A DNA stretch of 11,272 bases from an uncultured Sulfurimonas sp. (GCA_937914675.1 CALDOC010000311.1:1-11272); one strand, 5' to 3'; positions 1 through 7,315 are shown, numbered from the stretch's first letter. The notes: generated from the sequence alone by a model not told the origin. A program made the numbers and translations.

Positions 1-786
1 GATGGAATGCACTTGGGTCATCAAGCGCTTTTTAGCGAACTTGGCGAGAATGGAGCCATAGTTGTGATAGAAACGGGGTACGCCAACATTACTCCAAAAA
101 AAGAGCGTGAAAATTTTAGTCGCCATCCTATGTTTTTTGTCCAACTCGATAGCGTTCGCCATCTTGACGGCTCTGGTTTTATAGAATTCTTACATGATAA
201 ATTTCCAAAACTGCAAAAAATAGTCGTTGGATACGATTTTCATTTTGGAAAGGATAGAAAGTATTCGTTTAAAGATTTGAAAAATTTGTTCAGCGGCGAG
301 GTCGTCGTGGTGGCCGAGGTGACCCACGACGGAGATTCGATACACTCGCACAAGATACGGGCAAAACTCGTCATAGGCGACGTAAAAGGCGCAAACGACT
401 TTTTGGGACACAACTATACGATAAGAGGAAAGCGCGTCTCAGGTCAAGGGATTGGCAAAAAAGAGTTGGTGGCTACGATAAATATAGAATCATCAGGTTT
501 TATCATCCCAAAAGAGGGCGTTTACGCGACGTTAACTCGCATTGACGATGAGGAACACTATCATCCATCCGTTTCATTCATAGGACGCAGGAGAACGACA
601 GATGGAAGTTTCGCCATCGAAACGCACATACTCGACGGCGAAGTCTCATGCGACCAAAAAGCGGCCATCAGTTTTGTGGCGTTCATACGAAACAACGAAA
701 AATTCGACTCGCTAGAAGAGTTGAAGAGAGCTATAAACGCGGACATACTAAAAGCGTCAAAAGAATTGAAGTTTTTACAACTATAA
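1..786 (+). CDS. ribF: Bifunctional riboflavin kinase / FAD synthetase, 5'-truncated
   Basis: RibF phosphorylates riboflavin to FMN and adenylates FMN to FAD in the cytoplasm. The reading frame is open to the left edge, so the start lies outside the window. The first residues read DGMHLGHQ, the HxGH nucleotide-binding motif of the FAD synthetase domain, so only roughly the first 15-25 residues should be missing. A GYDFHFGKDR segment (about residues 77-86 of the visible part) is typical of the same domain. The flavokinase domain follows, with GKRVSGQGIGKKELVATINI, then a GVYATL strand and FIGRRRTT. The usual PTxN motif reads ATIN here: Thr and Asn are kept and Pro is replaced by Ala. The gene ends with TAA 12 bases before truD, so the two are probably co-transcribed. 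Family assignment is secure; exact substrate behaviour of the degenerate kinase motif is inference. Confidence 0.93.
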   Translation, partial: DGMHLGHQALFSELGENGAIVVIETGYANITPKKERENFSRHPMFFVQLDSVRHLDGSGFIEFLHDKFPKLQKIVVGYDFHFGKDRKYSFKDLKNLFSGEVVVVAEVTHDGDSIHSHKIRAKLVIGDVKGANDFLGHNYTIRGKRVSGQGIGKKELVATINIESSGFIIPKEGVYATLTRIDDEEHYHPSVSFIGRRRTTDGSFAIETHILDGEVSCDQKAAISFVAFIRNNEKFDSLEELKRAINADILKASKELKFLQL

Positions 787-798
787 AAAGAGAGAAAT

Positions 799-1830
799 AT
801 GAATAGAATTTATTTAGAAGAAAAAGAGCCGATACATTTCAAGTTTGAACAAAATCAAGATGATTTTATCGTTGATGAGATAGGCATGGACTTTAAAGGA
901 AATGGTAATTTTACCATTCTTCACGTAAAAAAAGTGGAGATGACGACTTGGGACATGATTGCCACTTTTGCGGCTTTTTTAAACATTAACGCGGAAAAAA
1001 TTGGTTACGCCGGACTAAAAGACAAGCACGCCACTACGACGCAATACATATCGATAGAGTCCAAGTTTGAAAAAGAGTTGAAAAAATTTAAGCATCCCCA
1101 AATAAAGATACTGAGTGCGACGAGGCACACCCACTCGATAAGAATGGGGGATTTAATCGGTAACCGCTTTACGATAAAGCTTTTTGAAGTGACGCCTATA
1201 CAAGCGGGTCAGATTGAGAAACTGGCGAGAAAATCTGAAAAAAACGGACTTCCAAACTATTTTGGCTATCAGCGTTTTGGTCGTGACGAGGACTCCATAA
1301 ATCAAGCCAAAGAGATGATAGAAGGCGAATTGCAGGTGGAAGACGCGAAACTCAAAAATTTTCTTATCTCGATTTATCAAAGCGTGTTTTTCAATGATTG
1401 GCTAGAAGAGAGAGTTCTTATGAGCAGAGAGCGAAACGATGGAAAGTTCATGCTTTTAGAAGGCGATTTGTACCAAACAAACGAGGGTAAACTTTTTACT
1501 CCAAAAAACATACCTTTAAAAGATTTTGAAGACAAAAAAGTGGTTCCAACTGGACTTCTTTGCGGACGCAACGTATTTCGTTCTCGCGCTAAAGCCGGTG
1601 AGATAGAGGCGAAATACGACGATGGATTTCTTTATGACAAAGGGCTGCGTCGCGCCGCCATAGTATTTCCAAAAGATATAGAGATTGACTACACGAATCA
1701 TTTCGACATTATGAAAATCTCTTTTACGTTGCCAAAAGGCTCTTACGCGACGGTGTTTTTAGAAAATATAGCGAGTAAAATGTTTAAAGCGAAGAAGGTA
1801 AAAGTCAAAGGCGCTAAGGCTCAAAAGTAG
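799..1830 (+). CDS. truD: tRNA pseudouridine(13) synthase TruD
   Basis: TruD isomerises uridine 13 of certain tRNAs to pseudouridine. The 343-residue product carries the family signature AGLKDKHATTTQY at residues 71-83, whose D75 corresponds to the catalytic aspartate. It also has NYFGYQRFGRDED at 153-165, the conserved NxFGxQRFG block, with an intact C-terminal part (GRNVFRSRAKAGEIE at 256-270). The last 16 residues are very basic (KAKKVKVKGAKAQK), plausibly helping RNA binding. The ATG at 799 is preceded by AAGAGAGA, a reasonable ribosome-binding site, and sits 12 bases after ribF, suggesting one transcript. The gene ends only 3 bases from the convergent metal exporter. Its length is near the family norm and no defect is seen. 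Confidence 0.95.
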   Translation: MNRIYLEEKEPIHFKFEQNQDDFIVDEIGMDFKGNGNFTILHVKKVEMTTWDMIATFAAFLNINAEKIGYAGLKDKHATTTQYISIESKFEKELKKFKHPQIKILSATRHTHSIRMGDLIGNRFTIKLFEVTPIQAGQIEKLARKSEKNGLPNYFGYQRFGRDEDSINQAKEMIEGELQVEDAKLKNFLISIYQSVFFNDWLEERVLMSRERNDGKFMLLEGDLYQTNEGKLFTPKNIPLKDFEDKKVVPTGLLCGRNVFRSRAKAGEIEAKYDDGFLYDKGLRRAAIVFPKDIEIDYTNHFDIMKISFTLPKGSYATVFLENIASKMFKAKKVKVKGAKAQK

Positions 1831-1834
1831 CGCC
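1810..1834. terminator. Inverted repeat at the convergent truD/exporter junction
   Basis: GGCGCTA (1810-1816) and TAGCGCC (1828-1834) are a perfect 7-bp inverted repeat around an 11-base loop. The right arm begins with the TAG stop of truD and its last base is the final base of the exporter's stop codon on the other strand. Downstream on the minus strand the sequence is T-rich (TTTGACTTTTACC), while on the plus strand there is no T tract. It may therefore work better as a terminator for the exporter gene than for truD. Function is inferred from structure and position only. Confidence 0.45.
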
Positions 1835-2727
1835 TACCACTCCTCTTCGTCATCATTGATCTCCGAGTCGTCATAGGGGTCCATGTGTATGAGGATATGA
1901 GTTTTTTTATCCGCAAAGTAAGCTTTTATTTTCGCTTCGACTTTGTCAGAAACTATGTGCGCGTCGTAAAGCGAAATGCTAACGTTAAACACGGCGTGAA
2001 CCGAGATGAAAATGTGCGAACCAGATTCTCTTGTTTGTAAATTATGATATGTTTTTATGATAGGTTCAGACTCTATAATCTCTTGTATTTTAGCTATCTC
2101 TTCGGCGGACGCGGCGGCGTCAAGTAGCATTAAAACTCCCTCTTTTACAATTGGCATAGCGGAATATATCATATAAATAGAAATCCCTACTCCTAAAATT
2201 GGGTCTATGAGTTGCTCTCCCGTGTAGTGTATGACCCCAAGAGCGAACAAAACCGCTCCGTTTGAAAATAGGTCCGTTTTGTAGTGAAGGGCGTCGGCTT
2301 TTATGACCATGTTTTTAGTCTTACTCGCGACATGGTTCAAAAACGCGACTAAAAACGCGGTAATTAAAAACGAGGCTATCATTACGAAGATGCTCTCGCT
2401 CATGTGCGACATCTCTTTAGGATGGACGATTTTTGAAAGAGCTTCGTACAAAATAAAGAACGCCGAAAGCGAGATGACCGTTCCTTCTATGACCGCCGCG
2501 AGCGGTTCTATCTTGCTGCGTCCAAAGTGAAAGTTCTCATCGGGATTTTTTTCAGAATTGTGTAGCGCGAAGTAGTTGAAAAGCGATACGGTCAAGTCCA
2601 ATAAACTATCAATCGCGGACGCCAAAACAGCTATGGAACCGCTTAAAATTCCAATCGTTAATTTCATAAGAACCAATAACGCGGCGACGCTTGTCGAAAC
2701 AACGGTCGCTTTTTTCTCTAATCTCAT
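1834..2727 (-). CDS. Cation diffusion facilitator (CDF) family metal exporter, FieF-like
   Basis: This 297-residue inner-membrane protein belongs to the CDF family, which exchanges cytoplasmic divalent metal ions for protons. Hydrophobic segments lie at about residues 9-30, 35-52, 75-97, 112-133, 154-168 and 176-198, consistent with six helices. The transport site is complete: D40 and D44 (IDSLLDL) in helix 2, H148 and D152 (ALHYKTD) in helix 5. This DD-HD pattern is that of zinc/iron-type exporters such as E. coli FieF (YiiP), rather than the DD-DD pattern of manganese types. The C-terminal cytosolic domain keeps SHIFISVH (from 237), DAH (255-257) and HMDP (281-284), which match YiiP's regulatory zinc sites. 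It ends in an acidic tail (DDSEINDDEEEW). AAAGGA lies 6 bases before the ATG. Metal specificity is inferred. Confidence 0.9.
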   Translation of the reverse strand: MRLEKKATVVSTSVAALLVLMKLTIGILSGSIAVLASAIDSLLDLTVSLFNYFALHNSEKNPDENFHFGRSKIEPLAAVIEGTVISLSAFFILYEALSKIVHPKEMSHMSESIFVMIASFLITAFLVAFLNHVASKTKNMVIKADALHYKTDLFSNGAVLFALGVIHYTGEQLIDPILGVGISIYMIYSAMPIVKEGVLMLLDAAASAEEIAKIQEIIESEPIIKTYHNLQTRESGSHIFISVHAVFNVSISLYDAHIVSDKVEAKIKAYFADKKTHILIHMDPYDDSEINDDEEEW

Positions 2728-2786
2728 TAAAAATCCTTTAGTAATTTGGATACAATTATATCAAAATAAATATTATAGTGATTGCC
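2728..2786. promoter_or_regulatory. Divergent promoter region between metal exporter and cmoB
   Basis: This 59-base AT-rich gap separates two divergently read genes. On the minus strand there are two perfect TATAAT hexamers (2760-2755 and 2777-2772) that could serve the exporter, and AAAGGA (2739-2734) is its ribosome-binding site. On the plus strand TACAAT (2751-2756) could be the -10 for cmoB. No convincing -35 boxes are seen, which is usual for sigma-70 promoters in this phylum. Assignments rest on hexamer matching alone. Confidence 0.4.
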
Positions 2787-3680
2787 ATGAACTTAGAAGA
2801 CCTTAGAACAGAGAGAAAAAAATGGATGACTTGGAAAAACATAGCTCCACTTCGTGAAGCTTTAGAGACTTTAGCGGAGATAGAGTGCGAGGTTGAATTG
2901 TCCGATAGAGTTAAGATAATCGCGGATCTTGACGAGCGTCGGATATATGAGACGGCGAGACTGCTTATGCCATGGAGAAAAGGTCCTTTTGAGATAGGAG
3001 CGACTTTTATAGACAGCGAGTGGCAGAGCCAAGTTAAATACAACCTGCTTCGTCCCCATTTTGATTTGAAAGACAAAAGAGTCGCGGACATAGGCTGCAA
3101 CAACGGTTACTATCTGTTTCGGATGCAAGAGGACAAGCCAAAATCTTTGGTGGGTTTCGACCCGTCGCCTCTGTATAAAACCCAGTTTGACTTCATAAAT
3201 CATTTCGTAAAAAGCGAAATAGTTTATGAACTCTTAGGCGTCGAGCATTTAGAATTTTACGAAGAGAAGTTTGACGTCATTTTCTGTCTCGGCGTTTTGT
3301 ACCATAGAAGCGACCCAGTCGCGATGTTAAAATCTCTTCATAAAGGTTTGGACAAAGGGGGCGAAGTCATTTTGGACACTTTTTACATAGAGGGCGATGA
3401 CGAGACGTGTTTGTGTCCAGAGTCTTCTTACTCCAAGATACCAAACGTTTATTTCGTGCCTACCATAAAGGCTTTGAAAAATTGGTGTTCACGCGCCGGT
3501 TTTCATGATTTTGAAGTTTTAGAGACTTCGCTGACTCAGCCGCATGAGCAGAGAAAAACTGAGTGGATAGAGGGGCAGTCTTTGGAGGATTTTTTAGATC
3601 CAAACGATAACTCAAAAACGGTGGAGGGCTATCCGGCGCCAGCCAGGGTCTACGTGAAGCTAAGAAAGGATAAAAGGTGA
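2787..3680 (+). CDS. cmoB: tRNA U34 carboxymethyltransferase CmoB
   Basis: CmoB transfers the carboxymethyl group of carboxy-SAM to 5-hydroxyuridine at tRNA position 34, the second step toward cmo5U. The 297-residue product has WRKGPFEIG (63-71), FIDSEWQSQVKYN (74-86), the SAM-binding DIGCNNGYY (101-109), GVLYHRSDP (169-177), NVYFVPT (220-226) and the family-specific ending FLDPNDNSKTVEGYPAPAR (269-287). By comparison with E. coli CmoB as I remember it, K65, W79, K84, Y172 and R287 correspond to the carboxy-SAM-binding residues, so the unusual cofactor should still be used. I chose ATG 2787. An in-frame GTG at 2778 would add three residues; neither start has a clear ribosome-binding site. The CmoA partner is not in this window. 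The end overlaps the next gene by 4 bases. Confidence 0.93.
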   Translation: MNLEDLRTERKKWMTWKNIAPLREALETLAEIECEVELSDRVKIIADLDERRIYETARLLMPWRKGPFEIGATFIDSEWQSQVKYNLLRPHFDLKDKRVADIGCNNGYYLFRMQEDKPKSLVGFDPSPLYKTQFDFINHFVKSEIVYELLGVEHLEFYEEKFDVIFCLGVLYHRSDPVAMLKSLHKGLDKGGEVILDTFYIEGDDETCLCPESSYSKIPNVYFVPTIKALKNWCSRAGFHDFEVLETSLTQPHEQRKTEWIEGQSLEDFLDPNDNSKTVEGYPAPARVYVKLRKDKR

Positions 3681-4171
3681 AAGAGACGAAAAAAGAGGAT
3701 GAAGAGTTAGAGTTAGATTCCTACATCTACGGTGAAGAGCAAGTTGTAATCAAGACGCACAAGCGGATTAATCAAGCGCTAAGCGGTGAAATACTCAAAC
3801 ATGAAGTTGGCTACGTTGAGCTTCTCTTGACTACGACTTCCGAGATGCTCGCCGACGAGTTTGGCTTGATACATGGCGGCTTTATATTTAGCGCCGCCGA
3901 TTACGCCGCAATGGTCGCCGTAAATGAAAAAAACGTGGTGCTAGTGGCGAGCGATTGCCAGTTTCTCTCTCCCGTGAAATTTCATGACGAAGTGAGAGTC
4001 GTGGCGAGAGTGAGAAACAAAGAGGGAAGGAAACGCAACGTTCACGTTGAAGCCTTTGTTTTAGAGATAAAAGTTTTTGAAGGCGAGTTTAAAACCGTCA
4101 TTACGGACAAGCATATTTTAAAATTGAAGCTTTTTGAAGATGAAAAAGAGGATGGCGAAGGTGAACTTTAA
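3677..4171 (+). CDS. Hotdog-fold thioesterase-like protein (PaaI/FapR-type domain)
   Basis: This 164-residue protein contains a single hotdog domain. The signature is LIHGGFIFSAADYAAM at residues 64-79, with H66-G67-G68 and D75 in the positions used by PaaI-type acyl-CoA thioesterases. It is followed by LVASDCQFLSPVKFHDEVRVVARV (from 89), a pattern that also resembles the acyl-CoA-binding domain of the regulator FapR. No helix-turn-helix is present, so it is not a FapR repressor. The ends are charged (MKETKKEDEELELD and EDEKEDGEGEL). The start is GTG at 3677, overlapping the cmoB stop (GTGA), with AAAGGA (3665-3670) 6 bases upstream, so translation is probably coupled. Substrate is unknown; thioesterase activity is inferred from fold. 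It converges with the next gene, overlapping it by 4 bases. Confidence 0.82.
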   Translation: MKETKKEDEELELDSYIYGEEQVVIKTHKRINQALSGEILKHEVGYVELLLTTTSEMLADEFGLIHGGFIFSAADYAAMVAVNEKNVVLVASDCQFLSPVKFHDEVRVVARVRNKEGRKRNVHVEAFVLEIKVFEGEFKTVITDKHILKLKLFEDEKEDGEGEL

Positions 4172-4764
4172 TTCACTTTCGCGCTGAGTAAAAATACGCC
4201 AAAATCTTTATGCGGTTTATTGATGGTGTTGATGTTTTCAAATTTAACGTCGCTAAATCCACAGTTTTTTACTATGGCGCAAAGCTCTTCTTCATCAAAA
4301 CCAAAATGAAAAACACCCGCGTTGTCGGAATGAAACGTTCCATCTTCACTCTCTAAGTCGGCTATGGCTATAAAACCGTTTTGTTTAAGATTTGTACGGA
4401 TCGTTGTGAAAAAATCTTCTAAATTTTTGACATGATGCAGAGTCATAGAGCTCACCAAGCCATCAAATTTTTGCGCTAATGGCTCTTTTATAATGTCTTG
4501 ACAGTATGGAGTTATGCTTAATTGCGCCGTGTTCTTTTCTTCCAATTTTTCCAACATCTTTGGCGAAGTGTCGACTCCGTAAACTTTTTTGACGCTTTTT
4601 GCTATCTCAAATCCCAAGAGACCCGTTCCCACGCCAAAATCCATAATCTCCATCTCTTGATGGAGTTCAATTGCGTTGTTTATCGCTTGAGCGATTCTCA
4701 TCGCGCCGTTTACTTGTATGTCGCCTTTGTCCCAATGTTGGGCTCTTTCATCAAAATGACTCAT
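4168..4764 (-). CDS. Class I SAM-dependent methyltransferase, substrate unknown
   Basis: This 198-residue Rossmann-fold methyltransferase has motif I DFGVGTG at residues 42-48, the acidic end of strand 2 at D65 (VYGVDTSPKM), and SSMTLHHV at 105-112, the motif IV/post-I region common to UbiE-like small-molecule methyltransferases. The N-terminal FDERAQHWDKG is also common in that group. I placed the start at ATG 4764 because it overlaps the stop of the upstream hydrolase gene (ATGA) and GGAG lies 9 bases before it. The frame could be extended to a TTG at 4779, but that would fall on the ribosome-binding site itself. The substrate cannot be told. Pairing with a metallo-beta-lactamase hydrolase suggests co-expression, not necessarily a shared pathway. 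Confidence 0.85.
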   Translation of the reverse strand: MSHFDERAQHWDKGDIQVNGAMRIAQAINNAIELHQEMEIMDFGVGTGLLGFEIAKSVKKVYGVDTSPKMLEKLEEKNTAQLSITPYCQDIIKEPLAQKFDGLVSSMTLHHVKNLEDFFTTIRTNLKQNGFIAIADLESEDGTFHSDNAGVFHFGFDEEELCAIVKNCGFSDVKFENINTINKPHKDFGVFLLSAKVN

Positions 4765-5354
4765 AACGCGTTTCTCCAATAATCAGTATATTTTTGTTCT
4801 TGTTTTATAGTCGTCGTTCCCCCATGACCGGGGTAAATTGTTTTGTCGTAATCTAAAAGTTTAAATTTAGCCAAAGACTCCTTCATGTCCGATGGACTAG
4901 AGTAAGGAAAATCGGTTCGTCCTATGCTTCGCTCAAATATGAAGTCTCCACTAAACATGGCGTCTCCAATTTCAATGGTGGAACAGCCCGGACAGTGACC
5001 TGGAAAATGACGAAATTTCACCTTCACTCCATCGAAGTCCAGCTCCTCGTCGCCAACGATTTCAACGTCGGGAGTGGAGGGCGGAAGGTCCGGCATCCAT
5101 GAACTACCGCTTAAGAGCATCACGTCGCCCTTTGGAGTGTAAAGCTTCACCCCCAAATCTTTTTGAAGTTGCGCGTTTGACCACACATGGTCGAAGTGTC
5201 CATGCGTGTTGAGTATGGCGACGGGATTTGTGACGTTTTCTTTGACCCATTTCGTCGCGTCGACCCCCGGATCGATAATGAAGTCTTTGCCATCAACGGT
5301 GGCGATATAACAGTTTGTTTGGTAAACGCCCATAGGTTGAACTTTTATAGTCAT
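4761..5354 (-). CDS. Metallo-beta-lactamase-fold hydrolase, glyoxalase II-like
   Basis: This 197-residue cytoplasmic protein has the full dinuclear metal site of the MBL superfamily. THGHFDHV gives H51, H53, D55 and H56; H120 lies in FPGHCPGC, D137 in SGDFIF and H177 in YPGHG. Spacing and length match the short YcbL/GloB-like hydrolases found widely in bacteria, which lack the C-terminal substrate domain of true glyoxalase II. The substrate may be a thioester such as S-lactoylglutathione or another small molecule; this cannot be decided from sequence. An insert around residues 82-96 (SGSSWMPDLPPSTPD) is typical of this subgroup. AGAGA precedes the ATG, and an extended -10 element lies upstream. 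It overlaps the methyltransferase gene by 4 bases, forming a two-gene operon. Confidence 0.9.
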   Translation of the reverse strand: MTIKVQPMGVYQTNCYIATVDGKDFIIDPGVDATKWVKENVTNPVAILNTHGHFDHVWSNAQLQKDLGVKLYTPKGDVMLLSGSSWMPDLPPSTPDVEIVGDEELDFDGVKVKFRHFPGHCPGCSTIEIGDAMFSGDFIFERSIGRTDFPYSSPSDMKESLAKFKLLDYDKTIYPGHGGTTTIKQEQKYTDYWRNAL

Positions 5355-5375
5355 TGTAATCTCTTTTTTAGCGCA

Positions 5376-5384
5376 ATTATAGCA
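5376..5384 (-). promoter_or_regulatory. Extended -10 promoter element of the MBL hydrolase operon
   Basis: The minus strand reads TGCTATAAT, a perfect TATAAT hexamer with the TGn extension. It lies 22 bases before the hydrolase ATG, leaving a leader of roughly 10-15 bases. The same nonamer occurs before the plsC-like gene. No good -35 box is seen. Confidence 0.5.
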
Positions 5385-5394
5385 TTATGTCGCT

Positions 5395-6213
5395 ATGAAT
5401 TTTTATAAAGAATTAGAGTTAATTTTAGAAGAGAAAAATCCAAAAGACAAAATCAAAACGTTTGAAGCGTTTTATTCGCTATTTTGCGCGAATAAATTAA
5501 ACTTTGAGAATGGATTTGAAGCTAAAGAGTTTAGTGAGCCCTCATATAGTCGGGTATGCCGAGTGGTCGTCCCTCAAAACGTTCCAAAACGGAGTAATCT
5601 CACCGCAAAAGATGGACAGATAAATTTGCTTCACGCCATCGCCCACATAGAATATTCCGCCATAGATTTGGCTCTTGACGGGGCGTATAGATTTCAAAAC
5701 ATGCCAAAGGAGTATTACGCGGATTGGCTTAAAGTGGCGGACGACGAGATACGGCACTTTTTGTCGTTGGAAAAACTGCTTCATGAACTCGACTCGGAGT
5801 ATGGCGCGATTGAAGTTCATGACGCTCTTTTTGAAGCGAGCCAAAGAACGCGAACCTTGCTAGAGCGCATGGCCGTCGTTCCCCGTTACTTGGAAGCCAA
5901 TGGACTTGACGCGACTCCCCTGATACTCACGAAATTAACAAAGTTGCCAAAAAGCGCAATGGTGCAAAAAATCATAAACGCCTTAACCATTATTTTAGAG
6001 GAAGAGGTTGACCACGTAAAAAAAGGCGACGCGTGGTTTAATTACGCATGTCAAATAGACGGAGTGAGCCAAGACGTTTATTTTGAGATAATCGACAAGT
6101 ACTATCCACAAGGTTTTCTTCGTCCTAAAAACATAAACGTAGGGGCGAGAAAAGAGGCGGGATTTACTTGTAAAGAGCTTAATTTTATCTCTAAAAAAGA
6201 GGTTTGCGTTTAA
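5395..6213 (+). CDS. DUF455 family ferritin-like di-iron protein
   Basis: The 272-residue protein matches the DUF455 (COG2833) family of ferritin-like proteins, whose function is unknown. A di-iron four-helix site can be read: E86 (HAIAHIEYSAIDLA), the ExxH pair E118/H121 (DDEIRHF), E157 (LLERMA) and a second ExxH pair E204/H207 (EEEVDHVKKGDAWF). This is the classic arrangement of di-iron carboxylate proteins. No signal peptide or membrane segment is seen, so it should be cytoplasmic. The ATG at 5395 lacks an obvious ribosome-binding site. It is read divergently from the MBL hydrolase, 40 bases apart, and ends at a strong terminator, so it is probably a single-gene unit. An oxidase, hydroxylase or iron-handling role is possible but not shown. 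Confidence 0.85.
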   Translation: MNFYKELELILEEKNPKDKIKTFEAFYSLFCANKLNFENGFEAKEFSEPSYSRVCRVVVPQNVPKRSNLTAKDGQINLLHAIAHIEYSAIDLALDGAYRFQNMPKEYYADWLKVADDEIRHFLSLEKLLHELDSEYGAIEVHDALFEASQRTRTLLERMAVVPRYLEANGLDATPLILTKLTKLPKSAMVQKIINALTIILEEEVDHVKKGDAWFNYACQIDGVSQDVYFEIIDKYYPQGFLRPKNINVGARKEAGFTCKELNFISKKEVCV

Positions 6214-6215
6214 GA

Positions 6216-6242
6216 GAGCTAAGTAATTCTTAGCTCCTTTTT
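6216..6242 (+). terminator. Rho-independent terminator after the DUF455 gene
   Basis: GAGCTAAG (6216-6223) and CTTAGCTC (6229-6236) form a perfect 8-bp stem with a 5-base loop, followed on the plus strand by C and TTTTT (6238-6242). It starts 3 bases after the DUF455 stop. On the minus strand the same stem follows the end of the cytochrome c peroxidase gene and might also act there, though without a good T tract. Confidence 0.78.
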
Positions 6243-6248
6243 GCATTC

Positions 6249-7262
6249 TTAATTTAAATCAGGTTTTGGGGTTTTATCCGTTGAAGCTGGAAGTATTGGA
6301 AAATCGATAGCCGCTTTTCTGCCATCAAGCGCTTGTAAGAACGTTTCAATGGATTTAGCTTGTTTGTCATCTATTTTTGTACCGAGTTGAATTCTTCCCA
6401 TTTCTATTATGGCTTCTTTTAAAGTCGCCACTTTGCCGTTGTGAAAATATGGCGCGGTTTGAGTGACGTTTCTTAAAGTGGGAACTCTAACCATGCCGTT
6501 CGCGTCGCCTTTAAAATCTCCCACGTTCATGTGCTTGTAAGTCTCCGTTACGTTGAACGCGTTCATTCCACCACCGATACCCACGCCATTATGACAAGTC
6601 GCGCATCCCACTTGTATGAAAGTTTGTAGACCATCTTGTTGTTTTTTTGTAAGAGCTTTTTTATCGCCATTCATAAAGTCGTCAAACGCCGAAGGAGTTA
6701 CTAAAGTTCTCTCGAAGAGTCCAATGGTGTCCGTGATTTTTTCAAACGTAATATCTACGCTTTTGCCGTAAGCGTTTTTAAACTCGTTAACGTACGCCGG
6801 TATGGAATTTATGGTATCGGTTACGTGCTCTTTTGTCGCCGCCATTTCTGGACCCGCTTGGATTGGACCTTGCGCTTGGTCTTCAAGGTGAGGACTTCTT
6901 CCATCCCAAAATTGTTTATCGTTAAATACGGAGTTATAAACCGTAGGCGAGTTTAAATGGTGGGGATTTACAGTCCATTTATGTCCTACGGCGGCTTCTA
7001 GTCCATCATCGCCACCCTCGCCGAGGTTGTGACATGAGTTACAGCTTATAAAACCACTTTTTGAAAGTCTTGGGTCAAAATAGAGCTTTTTGCCAAGGTT
7101 TACTTTTTCATCGGTTATATGATTTTTAGGATTGTCTATGAGTTTAAGCAACTCCGCTTTTGACGATGGAATTGGAACCAACCCAGCGTCTTTGGCCTCT
7201 TGAACTAATGAACCCGCGATTAAAAACGATGCGGACAACGCTAACGTTAGTACTTTTTTCAT
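6249..7262 (-). CDS. Di-haem cytochrome c peroxidase, periplasmic
   Basis: This enzyme reduces hydrogen peroxide to water with electrons from small c-type cytochromes. The 337-residue precursor begins with a signal peptide (MKKVLTLALSASFLIAGS), giving export to the periplasm. Two haem-binding motifs are present: CNSCH at residues 74-78 (peroxidatic haem) and CATCH at 220-224 (electron-transfer haem). Other family landmarks are PHHLNSPTVYN (100-110), FWDGRSPHLEDQAQGP (118-133), GPEM with M140, and PYFHNG (271-276) followed by MGRIQLG, where M288 is the likely distal ligand of the second haem. Length is normal for the CcpA/MacA family. AAAAGG lies before the ATG. The upstream region carries PerR-type boxes overlapping a -10 element, suggesting induction by peroxide. 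Confidence 0.93.
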   Translation of the reverse strand: MKKVLTLALSASFLIAGSLVQEAKDAGLVPIPSSKAELLKLIDNPKNHITDEKVNLGKKLYFDPRLSKSGFISCNSCHNLGEGGDDGLEAAVGHKWTVNPHHLNSPTVYNSVFNDKQFWDGRSPHLEDQAQGPIQAGPEMAATKEHVTDTINSIPAYVNEFKNAYGKSVDITFEKITDTIGLFERTLVTPSAFDDFMNGDKKALTKKQQDGLQTFIQVGCATCHNGVGIGGGMNAFNVTETYKHMNVGDFKGDANGMVRVPTLRNVTQTAPYFHNGKVATLKEAIIEMGRIQLGTKIDDKQAKSIETFLQALDGRKAAIDFPILPASTDKTPKPDLN

Positions 7263-7285
7263 GTATATGCCTTTTGTGTATTTAT

Positions 7286-7300
7286 TTATAATAATTATAA
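7286..7300 (-). promoter_or_regulatory. PerR-type box overlapping the peroxidase -10 promoter element
   Basis: TTATAATAATTATAA matches the published Bacillus PerR box TTATAATNATTATAA at all 14 defined positions. On the minus strand it contains a perfect TATAAT (7299-7294), placed about 32 bases before the peroxidase ATG, a sensible distance for its -10. A repressor bound here would block transcription. PerR is a known peroxide-sensing Fur-family repressor in Campylobacter. Because the background is AT-rich and Fur boxes are similar (TAATAAT-type), assignment to PerR rather than Fur is inferred. Confidence 0.6.
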
Positions 7301-7315
7301 CAATTAATCCTTAAA

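Noticed and set aside
4161..4176. Small inverted repeat GTGAA/TTCAC at the thioesterase/methyltransferase junction
   Set aside because: Only 5 base pairs with no T tract on either strand; too weak to call a terminator.
4168..4764. Idea that the second methyltransferase is CmoA, the partner of CmoB
   Set aside because: It is shorter than CmoA and lacks its characteristic segments; it looks like a generic UbiE-like methyltransferase on the opposite strand.
4765..4779. TTG start at 4779 for the methyltransferase
   Set aside because: It would begin on the GGAG ribosome-binding sequence and deepen the overlap with the hydrolase gene; ATG 4764 has the ATGA overlap and proper spacing.
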